This document shows, piece after piece, positions 50,673 through 59,675 of a stretch of DNA of 64,000 nt. The translations under genes were made by a program, and so were the position numbers. The notes below the pieces were generated by a model. It ran no database searches. It had not been told where the DNA came from and saw only the letters and a list, made by a program, of their open reading frames with translations. The stretch's first letter is position 1. Every line of letters begins with the position of its first letter. The stretch spans positions 5,561,501 through 5,625,500 of the forward strand of contig NZ_CP027762.1 of NCBI RefSeq assembly GCF_003852315.1, written 5' to 3'. This DNA is from Pseudomonas sp. LBUM920 (GTDB lineage Bacteria > Pseudomonadota > Gammaproteobacteria > Pseudomonadales > Pseudomonadaceae).

Positions 50673-52367
50673 ATGCAAACCTGGCAACAGCTCTACAGCC
50701 CGCTCGGCAGCCTCGGCCTGTCCGCATTGGCCGCCGTTATTCCAATTGTATTTTTCTTCCTCGCCCTGGCCGTGTTTCGCCTCAAAGGCCACGTCGCCGG
50801 GAGCATCACCTTGGGGCTGTCGATCCTGGTAGCTATCTTTGCCTTCCAGATGCCCGTGGACATGGCACTGGCCGCCGCTGGTTATGGCTTTGCCTACGGC
50901 CTGTGGCCTATCGCGTGGATCATCGTCGCAGCCGTATTTCTCTACAAACTGACGGTCAAGAGCGGCCAGTTCGAGATCATCCGCAGCTCAGTTCTGTCGA
51001 TTACCGACGACCAGCGCCTGCAAGTGCTGCTGATCGGCTTTTGCTTCGGCGCCTTCCTCGAAGGCGCGGCCGGTTTCGGCGCACCAGTGGCGATCACCGC
51101 CGCACTGCTGGTCGGCCTGGGTTTCAACCCGCTGTACGCCGCCGGCCTGTGCCTGATCGCTAACACGGCGCCGGTGGCCTTCGGCGCGCTAGGCATTCCA
51201 ATCATCGTCGCAGGCCAGGTCACCGGCATTGACGCATTCAAGATCGGCGCCATGACCGGCCGCCAGTTGCCCCTGCTGTCGCTGTTCGTGCCGTTCTGGC
51301 TGGTGTTTATGATGGACGGCCTGCGTGGCGTTCGTGAAACCTGGCCGGCAGCCTTGGTGGCAGGCCTGAGCTTTGCCGTCACCCAATATTTCACCTCCAA
51401 CTTCATCGGCCCGGAGCTGCCGGACATCACTTCCGCGCTGGCCAGCCTGGTAGCCCTGACCTTGTTCCTGAAAGTTTGGCAGCCCAAGCGCACCGCGGGC
51501 GCGCAGATTGCCGGCGCGACATCCAGCGCCGCGGTTACCGCCAGTGTCGGCGGCTTCGGCCAACCACGCCAAACGGTCGCTTCGCCCTACAGCCTGGGGC
51601 AGATTTTCAAAGCCTGGTCGCCGTTCCTGATCCTGACCGTCCTGGTCACCATTTGGACCCTCAAACCTTTCAAGGCAATGTTCGCGGCGGGCGGTTCGAT
51701 GTACAGCTGGGTCTTCAACTTCGCGATCCCGCACCTGGACCAGTTGGTGATCAAGGTCGCCCCGATCGTCACCGCCCCAACGGCGATTCCAGCCGTGTTC
51801 AAACTGGACCCCATTTCAGCCACCGGCACGGCGATTTTCTTCTCCGCACTCGTGTCGATGCTGGTACTCAAGATCGACGTAAAAACTGGTCTTACCACTT
51901 TAAAAGAGACCTTCTACGAACTGCGCTGGCCAATCCTCTCAATTGGTATGGTGCTGGCGTTTGCTTTCGTCACCAACTACTCCGGCATGTCCTCGACCAT
52001 GGCGCTGGTGCTGGCCGGAACCGGTGCTGCATTCCCGTTCTTCTCGCCATTCCTTGGCTGGCTGGGCGTTTTCCTGACAGGCTCCGACACATCGTCCAAC
52101 GCCCTGTTCAGTTCGCTGCAAGCTACCACTGCCCACCAGATCGGCGTCAACGACGTGCTGTTGGTCGCCGCCAATACCAGCGGCGGCGTGACCGGCAAGA
52201 TGATTTCGCCGCAGTCGATCGCCGTCGCCTGCGCCGCCACCGGCCTGGTAGGCAAGGAATCCGATCTGTTCCGCTTTACCCTTAAGCACAGCCTGTTTTT
52301 TGCCACCATCGTCGGGCTGATCACGCTGGCGCAGGCCTACTGGTTCACCGGTATGCTGGTGCACTGA
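50673..52367 (+). CDS. lldP: L-lactate permease
   Basis: Lactate/glycolate:proton symporter of the LctP family. The 564 residues contain 12 or more hydrophobic segments. Conserved blocks are GAFLEGAAGFGAPVAITAALLVGLG (in part, around residues 130-155) and LTGSDTSSNALFSSLQ (around 468-483), then NTSGGVTGKMISPQSIAVA. The start MQTWQQLYSPLGSLG is typical. It is followed after 70 bases by the FAD/Fe-S dehydrogenase gene. Confidence 0.95.
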   Translation: MQTWQQLYSPLGSLGLSALAAVIPIVFFFLALAVFRLKGHVAGSITLGLSILVAIFAFQMPVDMALAAAGYGFAYGLWPIAWIIVAAVFLYKLTVKSGQFEIIRSSVLSITDDQRLQVLLIGFCFGAFLEGAAGFGAPVAITAALLVGLGFNPLYAAGLCLIANTAPVAFGALGIPIIVAGQVTGIDAFKIGAMTGRQLPLLSLFVPFWLVFMMDGLRGVRETWPAALVAGLSFAVTQYFTSNFIGPELPDITSALASLVALTLFLKVWQPKRTAGAQIAGATSSAAVTASVGGFGQPRQTVASPYSLGQIFKAWSPFLILTVLVTIWTLKPFKAMFAAGGSMYSWVFNFAIPHLDQLVIKVAPIVTAPTAIPAVFKLDPISATGTAIFFSALVSMLVLKIDVKTGLTTLKETFYELRWPILSIGMVLAFAFVTNYSGMSSTMALVLAGTGAAFPFFSPFLGWLGVFLTGSDTSSNALFSSLQATTAHQIGVNDVLLVAANTSGGVTGKMISPQSIAVACAATGLVGKESDLFRFTLKHSLFFATIVGLITLAQAYWFTGMLVH

Positions 52368-52394
52368 AACCTGCACGTAATAGGGTAAGAATCG

Positions 52395-52418
52395 GCGCCG
52401 GACATTCATGCCGGCGTC
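52395..52418 (+). promoter_or_regulatory. Hairpin between lldP and the dehydrogenase gene
   Basis: GCGCCGG ... CCGGCGT arms in the 70-base gap. No T run follows, so it may be a partial terminator or mRNA stabiliser. Confidence 0.4.
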
Positions 52419-52437
52419 AGCTATTTCTGGAGGACCG

Positions 52438-55248
52438 ATGAGCCTGCCTGCTGCTTTTCTGAGCGACGCCGCACAACTGATCCCGAAAGATCGTCGCTTC
52501 GACGATCCACTTTCCACGCTAGCCTTCGGCACCGACGCCAGTTTCTACCGACTGATCCCACAGCTGGTGATCCGCGTGGAGTCGGAAGACGAAGTAGTCG
52601 CACTGCTGCAATTGGCTCAGCGTGATCGCGTGCCCGTCACCTTCCGCGCGGCGGGCACCAGCCTGTCAGGCCAAGCCATCAGCGACTCGGTGCTGATCGT
52701 GCTGGGTGACAACTGGAACGGTCGCGAGATTCGTGGGCAAGGCACACAAATCCGCCTGCAACCCGGCGTGATTGGCGCGCAGGCCAATGCGTGGCTTGCG
52801 CCCTTCGGACGCAAGATTGGCCCGGACCCCGCGTCGATCAATGCCTGCAAAATTGGCGGCATCGTCGCCAACAATGCCAGCGGCATGTGCTGCGGTACGG
52901 CGCAGAATACTTATCACACCCTGGCTGGCATCCGCTTGGTACTGGCCGATGGCAGCCGCCTGGATACCGAAGATGCGGCCAGCGTCGCGGCCTTTCGCAA
53001 CCAACATGGCGCGCTGTTGGAACGCCTGGCGACGATGGGACGTGAGACGCGGGCAAACGCTGAGTTAGCGGCCAAAATCCGCCACAAATACCGTCTGAAA
53101 AATACCACCGGCCTGTCACTCAATGCCCTGGTGGATTTCGACGAGCCACTGGATATCCTCAGCCACTTGCTGGTGGGTTCCGAAGGCACTCTGGGTTTTA
53201 TCAGCGCGGTGACTTACGACACGGTGATCGATCACCCGAACAAAGCTTCGGCGCTGATCGTGTTCCCGGATGTCGAAACCTGCTGCAACGCGGTGACGGT
53301 GCTGAAAACCCAGCCGGTCTCGGCCGTCGAATTGCTGGACCGGCGCAGCATGCGTTCGGTACAGGACAAACCGGGCATGCCGGCTTTCGTACAGCAGTTA
53401 TCGGAAAATGCCTGCGCGTTGCTGATCGAATCCCGCGCCGCGTCGCCGTCATTGCTGCACGAGCAACTGTCGCTGATCATGGCGTCCCTGGCACCTTTCC
53501 CTGTGGAAAAACAGGTCGACTTCACCGAAGACCCGGTTGAGAACGCACGGCTGTGGGCCATCCGCAAAGACACCTTCCCCGCCGTCGGTGCTGTGCGTAA
53601 AACCGGCACCACCGTAATCATCGAAGACGTGACCTTCCCGGTCGAGCAACTGGCCATCGGCGTGAACCGCTTGATCGAGTTGTTCGACAAACATCACTAC
53701 GACGAAGCCATCCTTTTCGGACATGCCCTGGAAGGTAATCTGCACTTTGTGTTCACCCAAGGCTTCAACAGCACTGAAGAAATCGCACGTTATAAAGCGT
53801 TCATGGACGACGTCGCGCAACTGGTAGCAGTCGAGTTCGGTGGCTCGCTGAAAGCCGAACACGGCACTGGCCGCAATATGGCGCCGTTCGTTGAACTCGA
53901 ATGGGGCAGCGATGCGTATCAATTGATGTGGCAGCTCAAACGCTTGCTCGACCCCAACGGCATTCTCAACCCCGACGTGGTGCTCAGCGAAGACCCACAC
54001 ATTCACCTTAAACACCTCAAGCCATTGCCTGCGGCCGACGAGATTGTGGATAAGTGCATCGAGTGCGGATTCTGCGAGCCGGTATGCCCCTCGAAGGGCC
54101 TGACCTTGAGCCCGCGCCAGCGCATCGTGATCTGGCGCGATATCCAGGCGAAAAAGCGCGCGGGTGCAGACACCACCGAGTTGGAAGCGGCTTACCACTA
54201 CCAGGGCATCGACACCTGCGCCGCCACCGGGTTATGCGCTCAACGCTGCCCTGTAGGCATCAATACCGGCGACCTGGTGAAAAAGCTGCGCGCCCGTGAC
54301 GCCGACAGTCAGAAAACCGCCGAATGGCTCGCCAGCCATTTCGCCACGGCACTGCAAGGTGCGCGTTTTACCCTGCATGTCGCCAATGGCGCGCGCATGC
54401 TCTTGGGCGCGCCGCGCCTGGCCAAACTGTCAGCAACGGTAACCAAGCTGTCCAAGGGGCAAATCCCGCAGTGGAGCAGCGCCATGCCACAGCCGGAAAA
54501 AGCCATTCGCTTCAGTCCGGCCGTGACGGATGAGCGGCCGCGCGTGGTCTACCTGGCAGCCTGCGTCTCACGCGCCATGGGCCCAGCGGCTGGCGATAAA
54601 GAGCAGATGTCGCTGTACGACAAGACCCGTGGGCTGCTGGAAAAAGCCGGTTACCAAGTAGTCTTCCCCGACAATCAGGACAGCCTGTGCTGCGGCCAGC
54701 CATTCGCCTCCAAAGGCTATGCCGAACAGGCTGAGCACAAACGTCAGGAACTGATCGGCGCCCTGCTCCACGCCAGCCGCGGCGGCCTCGACCCGATCTA
54801 TTGCGACACCAGCCCCTGCACCCTGCGCCTGGTACAAGACCTGGGCGAAACACGCCTGGACCTCTACGACCCGGTGCGTTTTATCCGCACCCACCTGATG
54901 GACCGTCTCGACTTCACGCCGCAGGAGGCGCCCATCGCTGTGCACGTCACCTGCAGCACTCAGCACCTGGGCGAGAGCCAGGCGTTGATTGATCTCGCGC
55001 GACGCTGCTCAAAAAACGTGGTGATCCCGGAAGGCATCCATTGCTGCGGTTTCGCCGGCGACAAAGGCTTTACCACGCCCGAGCTCAACGCCCACTCACT
55101 GCGATCGCTCAAGGACGCGGTGCAACATTGCAGCGAAGGCATTTCCACCAGCCGCACCTGCGAGATCGGCCTGAGCCAGCATGGAGGCATTGATTATCAC
55201 GGGTTGGTGTACTTGGTGGACCGGGTAACGCAAGCTCGAGTGCATTAA
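52438..55248 (+). CDS. FAD/Fe-S D-2-hydroxyacid (D-lactate) dehydrogenase
   Basis: A 936-residue membrane-associated respiratory dehydrogenase of the Dld-II/YdiJ type, probably oxidising D-lactate to pyruvate. The FAD-binding domain (about 40-180) contains FRAAGTSLSGQA and NNASGMCCGT. The FAD-oxidase C domain (about 230-520) has KAEHGTGRNMAPFVE. Two 4Fe-4S motifs follow: CIECGFCEPVCPSKGLTLSP (near 539) and CAATGLCAQRCPVG (near 598). CCG domains lie at the C-terminus (CCGQPFASKG, CCGFAGDKGF). The ATG 52438 has a GGAGG site. It is in an operon with lldP. Confidence 0.88.
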   Translation: MSLPAAFLSDAAQLIPKDRRFDDPLSTLAFGTDASFYRLIPQLVIRVESEDEVVALLQLAQRDRVPVTFRAAGTSLSGQAISDSVLIVLGDNWNGREIRGQGTQIRLQPGVIGAQANAWLAPFGRKIGPDPASINACKIGGIVANNASGMCCGTAQNTYHTLAGIRLVLADGSRLDTEDAASVAAFRNQHGALLERLATMGRETRANAELAAKIRHKYRLKNTTGLSLNALVDFDEPLDILSHLLVGSEGTLGFISAVTYDTVIDHPNKASALIVFPDVETCCNAVTVLKTQPVSAVELLDRRSMRSVQDKPGMPAFVQQLSENACALLIESRAASPSLLHEQLSLIMASLAPFPVEKQVDFTEDPVENARLWAIRKDTFPAVGAVRKTGTTVIIEDVTFPVEQLAIGVNRLIELFDKHHYDEAILFGHALEGNLHFVFTQGFNSTEEIARYKAFMDDVAQLVAVEFGGSLKAEHGTGRNMAPFVELEWGSDAYQLMWQLKRLLDPNGILNPDVVLSEDPHIHLKHLKPLPAADEIVDKCIECGFCEPVCPSKGLTLSPRQRIVIWRDIQAKKRAGADTTELEAAYHYQGIDTCAATGLCAQRCPVGINTGDLVKKLRARDADSQKTAEWLASHFATALQGARFTLHVANGARMLLGAPRLAKLSATVTKLSKGQIPQWSSAMPQPEKAIRFSPAVTDERPRVVYLAACVSRAMGPAAGDKEQMSLYDKTRGLLEKAGYQVVFPDNQDSLCCGQPFASKGYAEQAEHKRQELIGALLHASRGGLDPIYCDTSPCTLRLVQDLGETRLDLYDPVRFIRTHLMDRLDFTPQEAPIAVHVTCSTQHLGESQALIDLARRCSKNVVIPEGIHCCGFAGDKGFTTPELNAHSLRSLKDAVQHCSEGISTSRTCEIGLSQHGGIDYHGLVYLVDRVTQARVH

Positions 55249-55383
55249 ATAGCCACTAAACCGAACGCCTGTGCGTCTGCGTAGTCATTTGAATAGGCCT
55301 CGGCGTACGAGGCTTAACAGTGATGTCGCTGGCCGCCTCTGAACGCCAGCAGCGTCGAGCCCTTTTTCGCAAGGAGATACCCT

Positions 55384-55665
55384 ATGAAGCGTTCCGCTCT
55401 TGCTGGCTTGTTCATTACCGCTGCGATGATGGCCTCCCCTGTTTTTGCTGCCGGTGAGCCTGATCTGTGCAAAATCAACCTGGACAAAATCAATAACGGC
55501 CAAGCCCTGCTCGCAACCGATACCAGTGGCAAAAAAGGCGAAATCGATACCGCTGTCTCCCAAGCCAAAGCCGCGCACGCGGCCGGTGATGACAAGAAGT
55601 GCATCGAGATCACCTCCAAAGCCCTGCAAGACCTGCAGAACAGCGACAAAGGCGGCAATCAGTAA
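55384..55665 (+). CDS. Small secreted protein of unknown function
   Basis: A 93-residue protein with a signal peptide (MKRSALAGLFITAAMMASPVF in part; cleavage after AFAA or VFA-A near residue 23). The mature part has two cysteines (C29 and C73) that could form a disulfide bond, and is otherwise helical and charged. An AAGGAG site precedes ATG 55384. It lies between the lactate operon and ssrA. I do not recognise the family. Confidence 0.75.
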   Translation: MKRSALAGLFITAAMMASPVFAAGEPDLCKINLDKINNGQALLATDTSGKKGEIDTAVSQAKAAHAAGDDKKCIEITSKALQDLQNSDKGGNQ

Positions 55666-55679
55666 CCACGCCAGCCGCA

Positions 55680-55703
55680 GAGGTCAACCTTCGGGTTGGC
55701 CTT
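55680..55703 (+). terminator. Hairpin after the small secreted protein
   Basis: AGGTCAACC-TTCG-GGTTGGCCTT, a UUCG-capped stem 15 bases after the stop codon, followed by CTGTG rather than a T run. Confidence 0.6.
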
Positions 55704-55768
55704 CTGTGACGGTTTGGCGTACACTGCACAGGCTTGTCACTCACTATGAAACAACGAGTTACAAGTAC

Positions 55769-56165
55769 GGGGCCGTTTAGGATTCGACGCCGGTCGCGAA
55801 ACTTTAGGTGCATGCCGAGTTGGTAACAGAACTCGTAAATCCACTGTTGCAACTTCTTATAGTTGCCAATGACGAAAACTACGGCCAGGAATTCGCTATC
55901 GCTGCGTAAGCAGCCTTAGACCTGAGCTTCTGGTACCTTCGGGTCCAGCAATCACCAGGGGATGTCTGTAAACCCAAAGTGATTGTCATATAGAACAGAA
56001 TCGCCGTGCAGTACGTTGTGGACGAAGCGGCTAAAACTTACACAACTCGCCCAAAGCACCCTGCCCTTCGGGTCGCTGAGGGTTAACTTAATAGATACGG
56101 CTACGCATGTAGTACCGACAGCGGAGTACTGGCGGACGGGGGTTCAAATCCCCCCGGCTCCACCA
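55769..56165 (+). ncRNA. ssrA: Transfer-messenger RNA (tmRNA)
   Basis: The 5' end GGGGCCGTTTAGGATTCGAC and 3' end with T arm GGTTCAAATCC, acceptor strand CGGCTCC and encoded ACCA form the tRNA-like part. The tag reading frame starts at the resume codon GCC (55865) and encodes ANDENYGQEFAIAA before TAA (55907-55909). Length about 397 nt. The tmRNA rescues ribosomes stalled on broken mRNAs with SmpB. Its 3' end is a common integration site, and integrase remains follow. Confidence 0.97.
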
Positions 56166-56177
56166 ATTCATCATCTA

Positions 56178-56202
56178 AAGACGTCCACGGACGTCTTTTT
56201 TT
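56178..56202 (+). terminator. Terminator of ssrA
   Basis: AAAGACGTCC-ACGG-ACGTCTTT followed by T, 12 bases after the tmRNA 3' end. Confidence 0.9.
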
Positions 56203-56352
56203 GTGCCTGAAATCCAGTGAATACTGGGGTTTCAGGGCTGCTGGAGGCTTTCCAGGTTTTTTGAGCTCCAGGCAGTTTGGTATTCCCAATGGTATTACCG
56301 GCTACCTAGGGCTAATCCTGGGAAGACCAAAAAGTGTCATGGAGTACTTCTC

Positions 56353-56973
56353 ATGTGCGCTCAAACCACCCGCCTCTCCGACCGCCAGCTCGAGGCAATC
56401 AAACCGAGAGACAAGGAAGACGTCCTCACCGATGGCGACGGGTTTCAGCTGCGTGTCAGAGTCAATCGCTCGATGCACGTCACCAAGAATCGAATCAACA
56501 TGGCACTCGGCTCATACCCCGAGGTTTTTCTTGCGCAAGCCAGGAAGAAAACCGTTGAGGCCAGAGAGCTGTTTGCGCAGGGTATCGGCCCCAAAGCTCA
56601 ACGCGATGAGCTACAGGAAGCTAAACGAGCGGGCACGCAATATACGTTCGAGAACGTGGCCACCGCGTAATTGAAGAGGGATTCCGTCACTCCCGCATAT
56701 GCCGAAGACATCTGGTGCTCACTCACGCTGCGTGTATGTCCGAGCATGAAATCAACGCCCTTATCAGAAGTGAATGCCCCGATGGTCGCCAATAGCCAGA
56801 CCGCCAGCATGGCGTTGAACCGCATGGGTTTTCAGGACCGCTTGGTCAGCCACCGCGTGCGCTTCATGACCAGCACCGTCCTGAATGAGCATGGGTGGGA
56901 TCCGGAGCTGATCGAAGTCGCGCTGGCACATATCGTTAAAGACGAGGTTCAAAGCGCCAACGGGTGTATCTAA
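56353..56973 (+). pseudogene. Decayed tyrosine integrase (ssrA-site island)
   Basis: The first part (residues 1-105) is the DUF4102-type arm-binding N-terminus of a P4-family integrase: LSDRQLEAIKPRDKEDVLTDGDGFQLRV in part, then NRINMALGSYPEVFLAQARK and AGTQYTFENVA. It stops at TAA 56668. In the same frame the C-terminal end follows directly: ASMALNRMGFQDRLVSHRVR, FMTSTVLNEHGWDPELIEVALAHIVKDEV in part. About 200 residues of the catalytic core are missing, and the H-G-L-R motif reads HRVR. It lies about 190 bases after the ssrA 3' end, the classic place for such an integrase. Confidence 0.88.
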
Positions 56974-57454
56974 CCTCCGAGAGTTCATTTGGATCATATA
57001 AAGGCTCGTGTATGGGAGCCGGGACCGGCTGTTCGCCTCATGAAAATTTTCATCTCCCTCTAAAAAATACCTCGCCGTTGCACCGACGCTTTTCTGGCTA
57101 TTTTTTCTTCTAGCTTTTTTTCATCTCGAAAAAACAGACGCTTAAGAAAATATCGGCGCTCAAAATCAGAACTTCATCCAACAATATTGAATAGCTCCCT
57201 ATCATTTTTTTGATGCCGTTTATTCCAAAAAGGTCTTTTGTCGGGAAAACGGGGACATGCTTTATTGCTCAAAGATGTAACAAGTTGTTTCAACTTTTGC
57301 CGTTTTTCGGTACCGACAAAGGGCCTTTCTGTCGGCGAACAGGTGAGTCCCGTTCGTTACGACGCAGTGGGTTAAGCCTAGGACATTGATGATTTGCTTG
57401 TGCCTGTTTGGCGCAATGCAAATAAGGGATTTGTAATTATCGAGGCTTGAAGCC
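56974..57454. other. AT-rich segment without genes
   Basis: The segment of about 480 bases is clearly richer in A and T than its neighbours, with T runs at 57105-57125 and 57205-57215. It has no convincing gene; a 64-codon minus-strand ORF at 57262-57456 has no recognisable product. A hairpin CCGACA/TGTCGG lies at about 57313-57335. It is probably debris of the island that entered at ssrA. Confidence 0.6.
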
Positions 57455-57874
57455 ATGAATCATGTGATCAACTCCATACTGGAAAACACGTCAGCTCGCA
57501 CCTCAATCGGCCATACCAACCCGCGTACTGCATGACGTTCTATGGCGAGCATTGGAGCACGCACTCAAGGCAAACACGGATGATGCTTCGCAAACCCCGC
57601 ACACTCGCGCCTGCCTGAGGATCTACGCCGAAATCGATACGCTGTCGTATCTGGACAAGGCAGCTTGCTCAACCTGTGGCCTAGCCTCAAGGCAGAGGTC
57701 TACCGCAAGGAAAAGAACCTGAGAATCTATCGGTTGTTTCTTATCTACGCCAAGAGCAATCCCGAGTTCATCCAGTCTTCATCGCTGAATGATTTCTACA
57801 GCGGGTTCCTCGCGGCCGTGAGTACCGATGCAGGTCTGGTCGATCCCATCAGCGCCCACCATTTCACCTGGTGA
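57455..57874 (+). pseudogene. Frameshifted small gene of unknown function
   Basis: The ATG 57455 frame (MNHVINSILENTSA) stops at 57535. The +1 frame then reads RVLHDVLWRALEHALKANTD and ACLRIYAEIDTLSYLDK up to about 57660, after which the first frame resumes with GSLLNLWPSLKAEVYRKEKN, RLFLIYAKSNPEFIQSS and ends FLAAVSTDAGLVDP...W at 57874. The smooth joining suggests a former protein of about 135 residues broken by two frameshifts. I do not recognise it. It follows the AT-rich island remnant. Confidence 0.45.
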
Positions 57875-57938
57875 TCAGCCCCGATACCCAGGGCAACCTG
57901 GGTATCGGCAGGCGCTACCCTCCAAGAGGATCAACTGT

Positions 57939-58994
57939 ATGGCATTTACTACCCTGATACTCGATGCCCCCGGCCCACCGTTACTGTTTGAGGAAGTTGA
58001 TCGCTCTCTTGAGCTGGGCATGGCCGTCACCCTCAACCTGCACTATTTCGCAGACAAAGAGCGCATCCGGCAGCACTACACCACGCGCATTCAATATGCC
58101 GAGATCAACTGCCACGACGAGCCTGCCTTTATTGCCGCCGTGAGTCGGGCCGGGGGTTACAGCGTGTTCAAGACGCGCTTGAACATCCCCCTGGGCGCCA
58201 GCCTGATCCGCGCCGCCAGCTCGCCCGCGTTGGCCACGCCACTGCGCGCTATTGCCCAGGCCGGCACCGGGGTTAATCATATTGATCGGCTTGAGTGCGA
58301 GCAGCGCGGCGTGGCGATACTCAACACGCCAGGTTCCAACGCGGCCGCTGTTGCCGAGTACGTCGTGGCCCAGACGCTGTTTCTGTCTCGCGACCTGGAT
58401 TACTACAACGCCCAAACCCACAACGGCCATTGGGCAAAAGGCACCTTGGCACCTACCCCCGAATACGCCGAACTCACGCTTGGGCTGGTGGGCACCGGTA
58501 GCATTGCCCGGCAGGTGGCACGCAAGGCGGCGGCGCTGGGCATCAAGGTGATCGCCACCGGGTCGGAGCGCTTCACCGAACAGGTGGCACACAGCCTTGA
58601 GCTTGAGCGACGAGCAAACCTTGCGCAGTTACTGGCCGAGGCGCACATCGTTTCGATCCACGTTCCGCTCACCACGCTGACCCGAGGCTTGTTCGGCACT
58701 GCCGAGTTCCGGCAGATGCGCCCAGGTTCAATCCTGATCAATACCGCACGCGGCGGGATCGTCGACGAACACCAGCTGGCAGCCTTCATGCGCCGGTTTC
58801 CCAAGCATATCAAGGCGGTCGCCATCGATACCTTTGCACTGGAAAAGGACCGGTTCGAGTCGCCACTGACCGGCATTCCCTGCGCGCAATTGACGCCGCA
58901 TATCGCCGGCAATACCACCACGGCAATCAGGGCGGCATCGCGCCAGATCGTCGACAAGATCCATGCATTCAGTAACGCCGCCAGCGTGCTTTAA
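57939..58994 (+). CDS. D-isomer-specific 2-hydroxyacid dehydrogenase
   Basis: A 351-residue NAD(P)-dependent dehydrogenase. The Rossmann motif is LGLVGTGSIARQVARKAA (around residues 183-200). The catalytic set R-E-H is complete: R271 in NTARGG, E302 in FALEKD, H321 in TPHIAGN. The start MAFTTLILDAPG at 57939 has an AAGAGGA ribosome site; an upstream in-frame extension is not needed. The E-containing motif reads DTFALEKD rather than the usual DVF-x-x-EP. It precedes an RraA-family gene by 27 bases. The substrate is unknown. Confidence 0.88.
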   Translation: MAFTTLILDAPGPPLLFEEVDRSLELGMAVTLNLHYFADKERIRQHYTTRIQYAEINCHDEPAFIAAVSRAGGYSVFKTRLNIPLGASLIRAASSPALATPLRAIAQAGTGVNHIDRLECEQRGVAILNTPGSNAAAVAEYVVAQTLFLSRDLDYYNAQTHNGHWAKGTLAPTPEYAELTLGLVGTGSIARQVARKAAALGIKVIATGSERFTEQVAHSLELERRANLAQLLAEAHIVSIHVPLTTLTRGLFGTAEFRQMRPGSILINTARGGIVDEHQLAAFMRRFPKHIKAVAIDTFALEKDRFESPLTGIPCAQLTPHIAGNTTTAIRAASRQIVDKIHAFSNAASVL

Positions 58995-59021
58995 CCTATC
59001 GGACACAAGGAAGGCCACACC

Positions 59022-59675
59022 ATGCAAACCTCTATTTTTACCCGTCTGAACGCCCTGAGTTGCACCGACCTCAGCGATGCGATGGACCGCCTGAAAATCG
59101 TTTGCCAGTGCACCGACATCATGCCCCTGGATCGCACGTTCAATCTCACCGGCAAAGCCTGGACCCTGCGCTACGGCCCTATTGGCCGGGATGGCGGTTC
59201 GGTGGGGGACTACATCGACGACCTTGAGGCCGGCCAGGTGGTGGTGATCGACAACAAGGCGCGGCTCGACACCACCGTGTGGGGCGACTTGCTGACCTCT
59301 ACCGCCGCCCGTAAGCAGTTGGCCGGGACGGTGATTGACGGTATCTGCCGCGATGTCGACCGTGCGCTGGAGCTTGATTACCCGATCTTTTCCCGGGGTA
59401 ACTGGATGCGCACCGGCAAGGATCGGGTGCGTGTTGAGGCGATCCAGGCGCCCGTGACGCTGGGCGGCGTGCGGGTACAACCGGATGATTGGTTGCGCGG
59501 CGATGGCGATGGCCTGGTGGTGATTCCGGCCGGGTCGCTGAGCGAAGTGCTGACGGTGGCCGAAGAAGTCCACCAGGCCGAAGAGCATATCCGCGCGGCT
59601 ATCGAGGCAGGCGTGCCGTTGCGCCAGGCTCGGGCCGACTATGGTTACCACGCACTCCAAACCCCACGTAGCTGA
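59022..59675 (+). CDS. RraA-family protein (aldolase/decarboxylase-like)
   Basis: A 217-residue RraA-like protein. Family members are either RNase E regulators or metal-dependent 4-hydroxy-4-methyl-2-oxoglutarate aldolases/oxaloacetate decarboxylases. The family block is seen around residues 78-125: VVVIDNKARLDTTVWGDLLT, then GTVIDGICRDVDR with the R-D pair expected to hold substrate and metal, and GDGDGLVVIP near 165. Expression with the dehydrogenase upstream suggests a catabolic enzyme for a keto- or hydroxyacid rather than RNase E control. Confidence 0.82.
   Translation: MQTSIFTRLNALSCTDLSDAMDRLKIVCQCTDIMPLDRTFNLTGKAWTLRYGPIGRDGGSVGDYIDDLEAGQVVVIDNKARLDTTVWGDLLTSTAARKQLAGTVIDGICRDVDRALELDYPIFSRGNWMRTGKDRVRVEAIQAPVTLGGVRVQPDDWLRGDGDGLVVIPAGSLSEVLTVAEEVHQAEEHIRAAIEAGVPLRQARADYGYHALQTPRS

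Noticed and set aside
57262..57456. 64-codon minus-strand ORF in the AT-rich segment
   Set aside because: No ribosome site of note, no recognisable motif, and it lies in apparent island debris.
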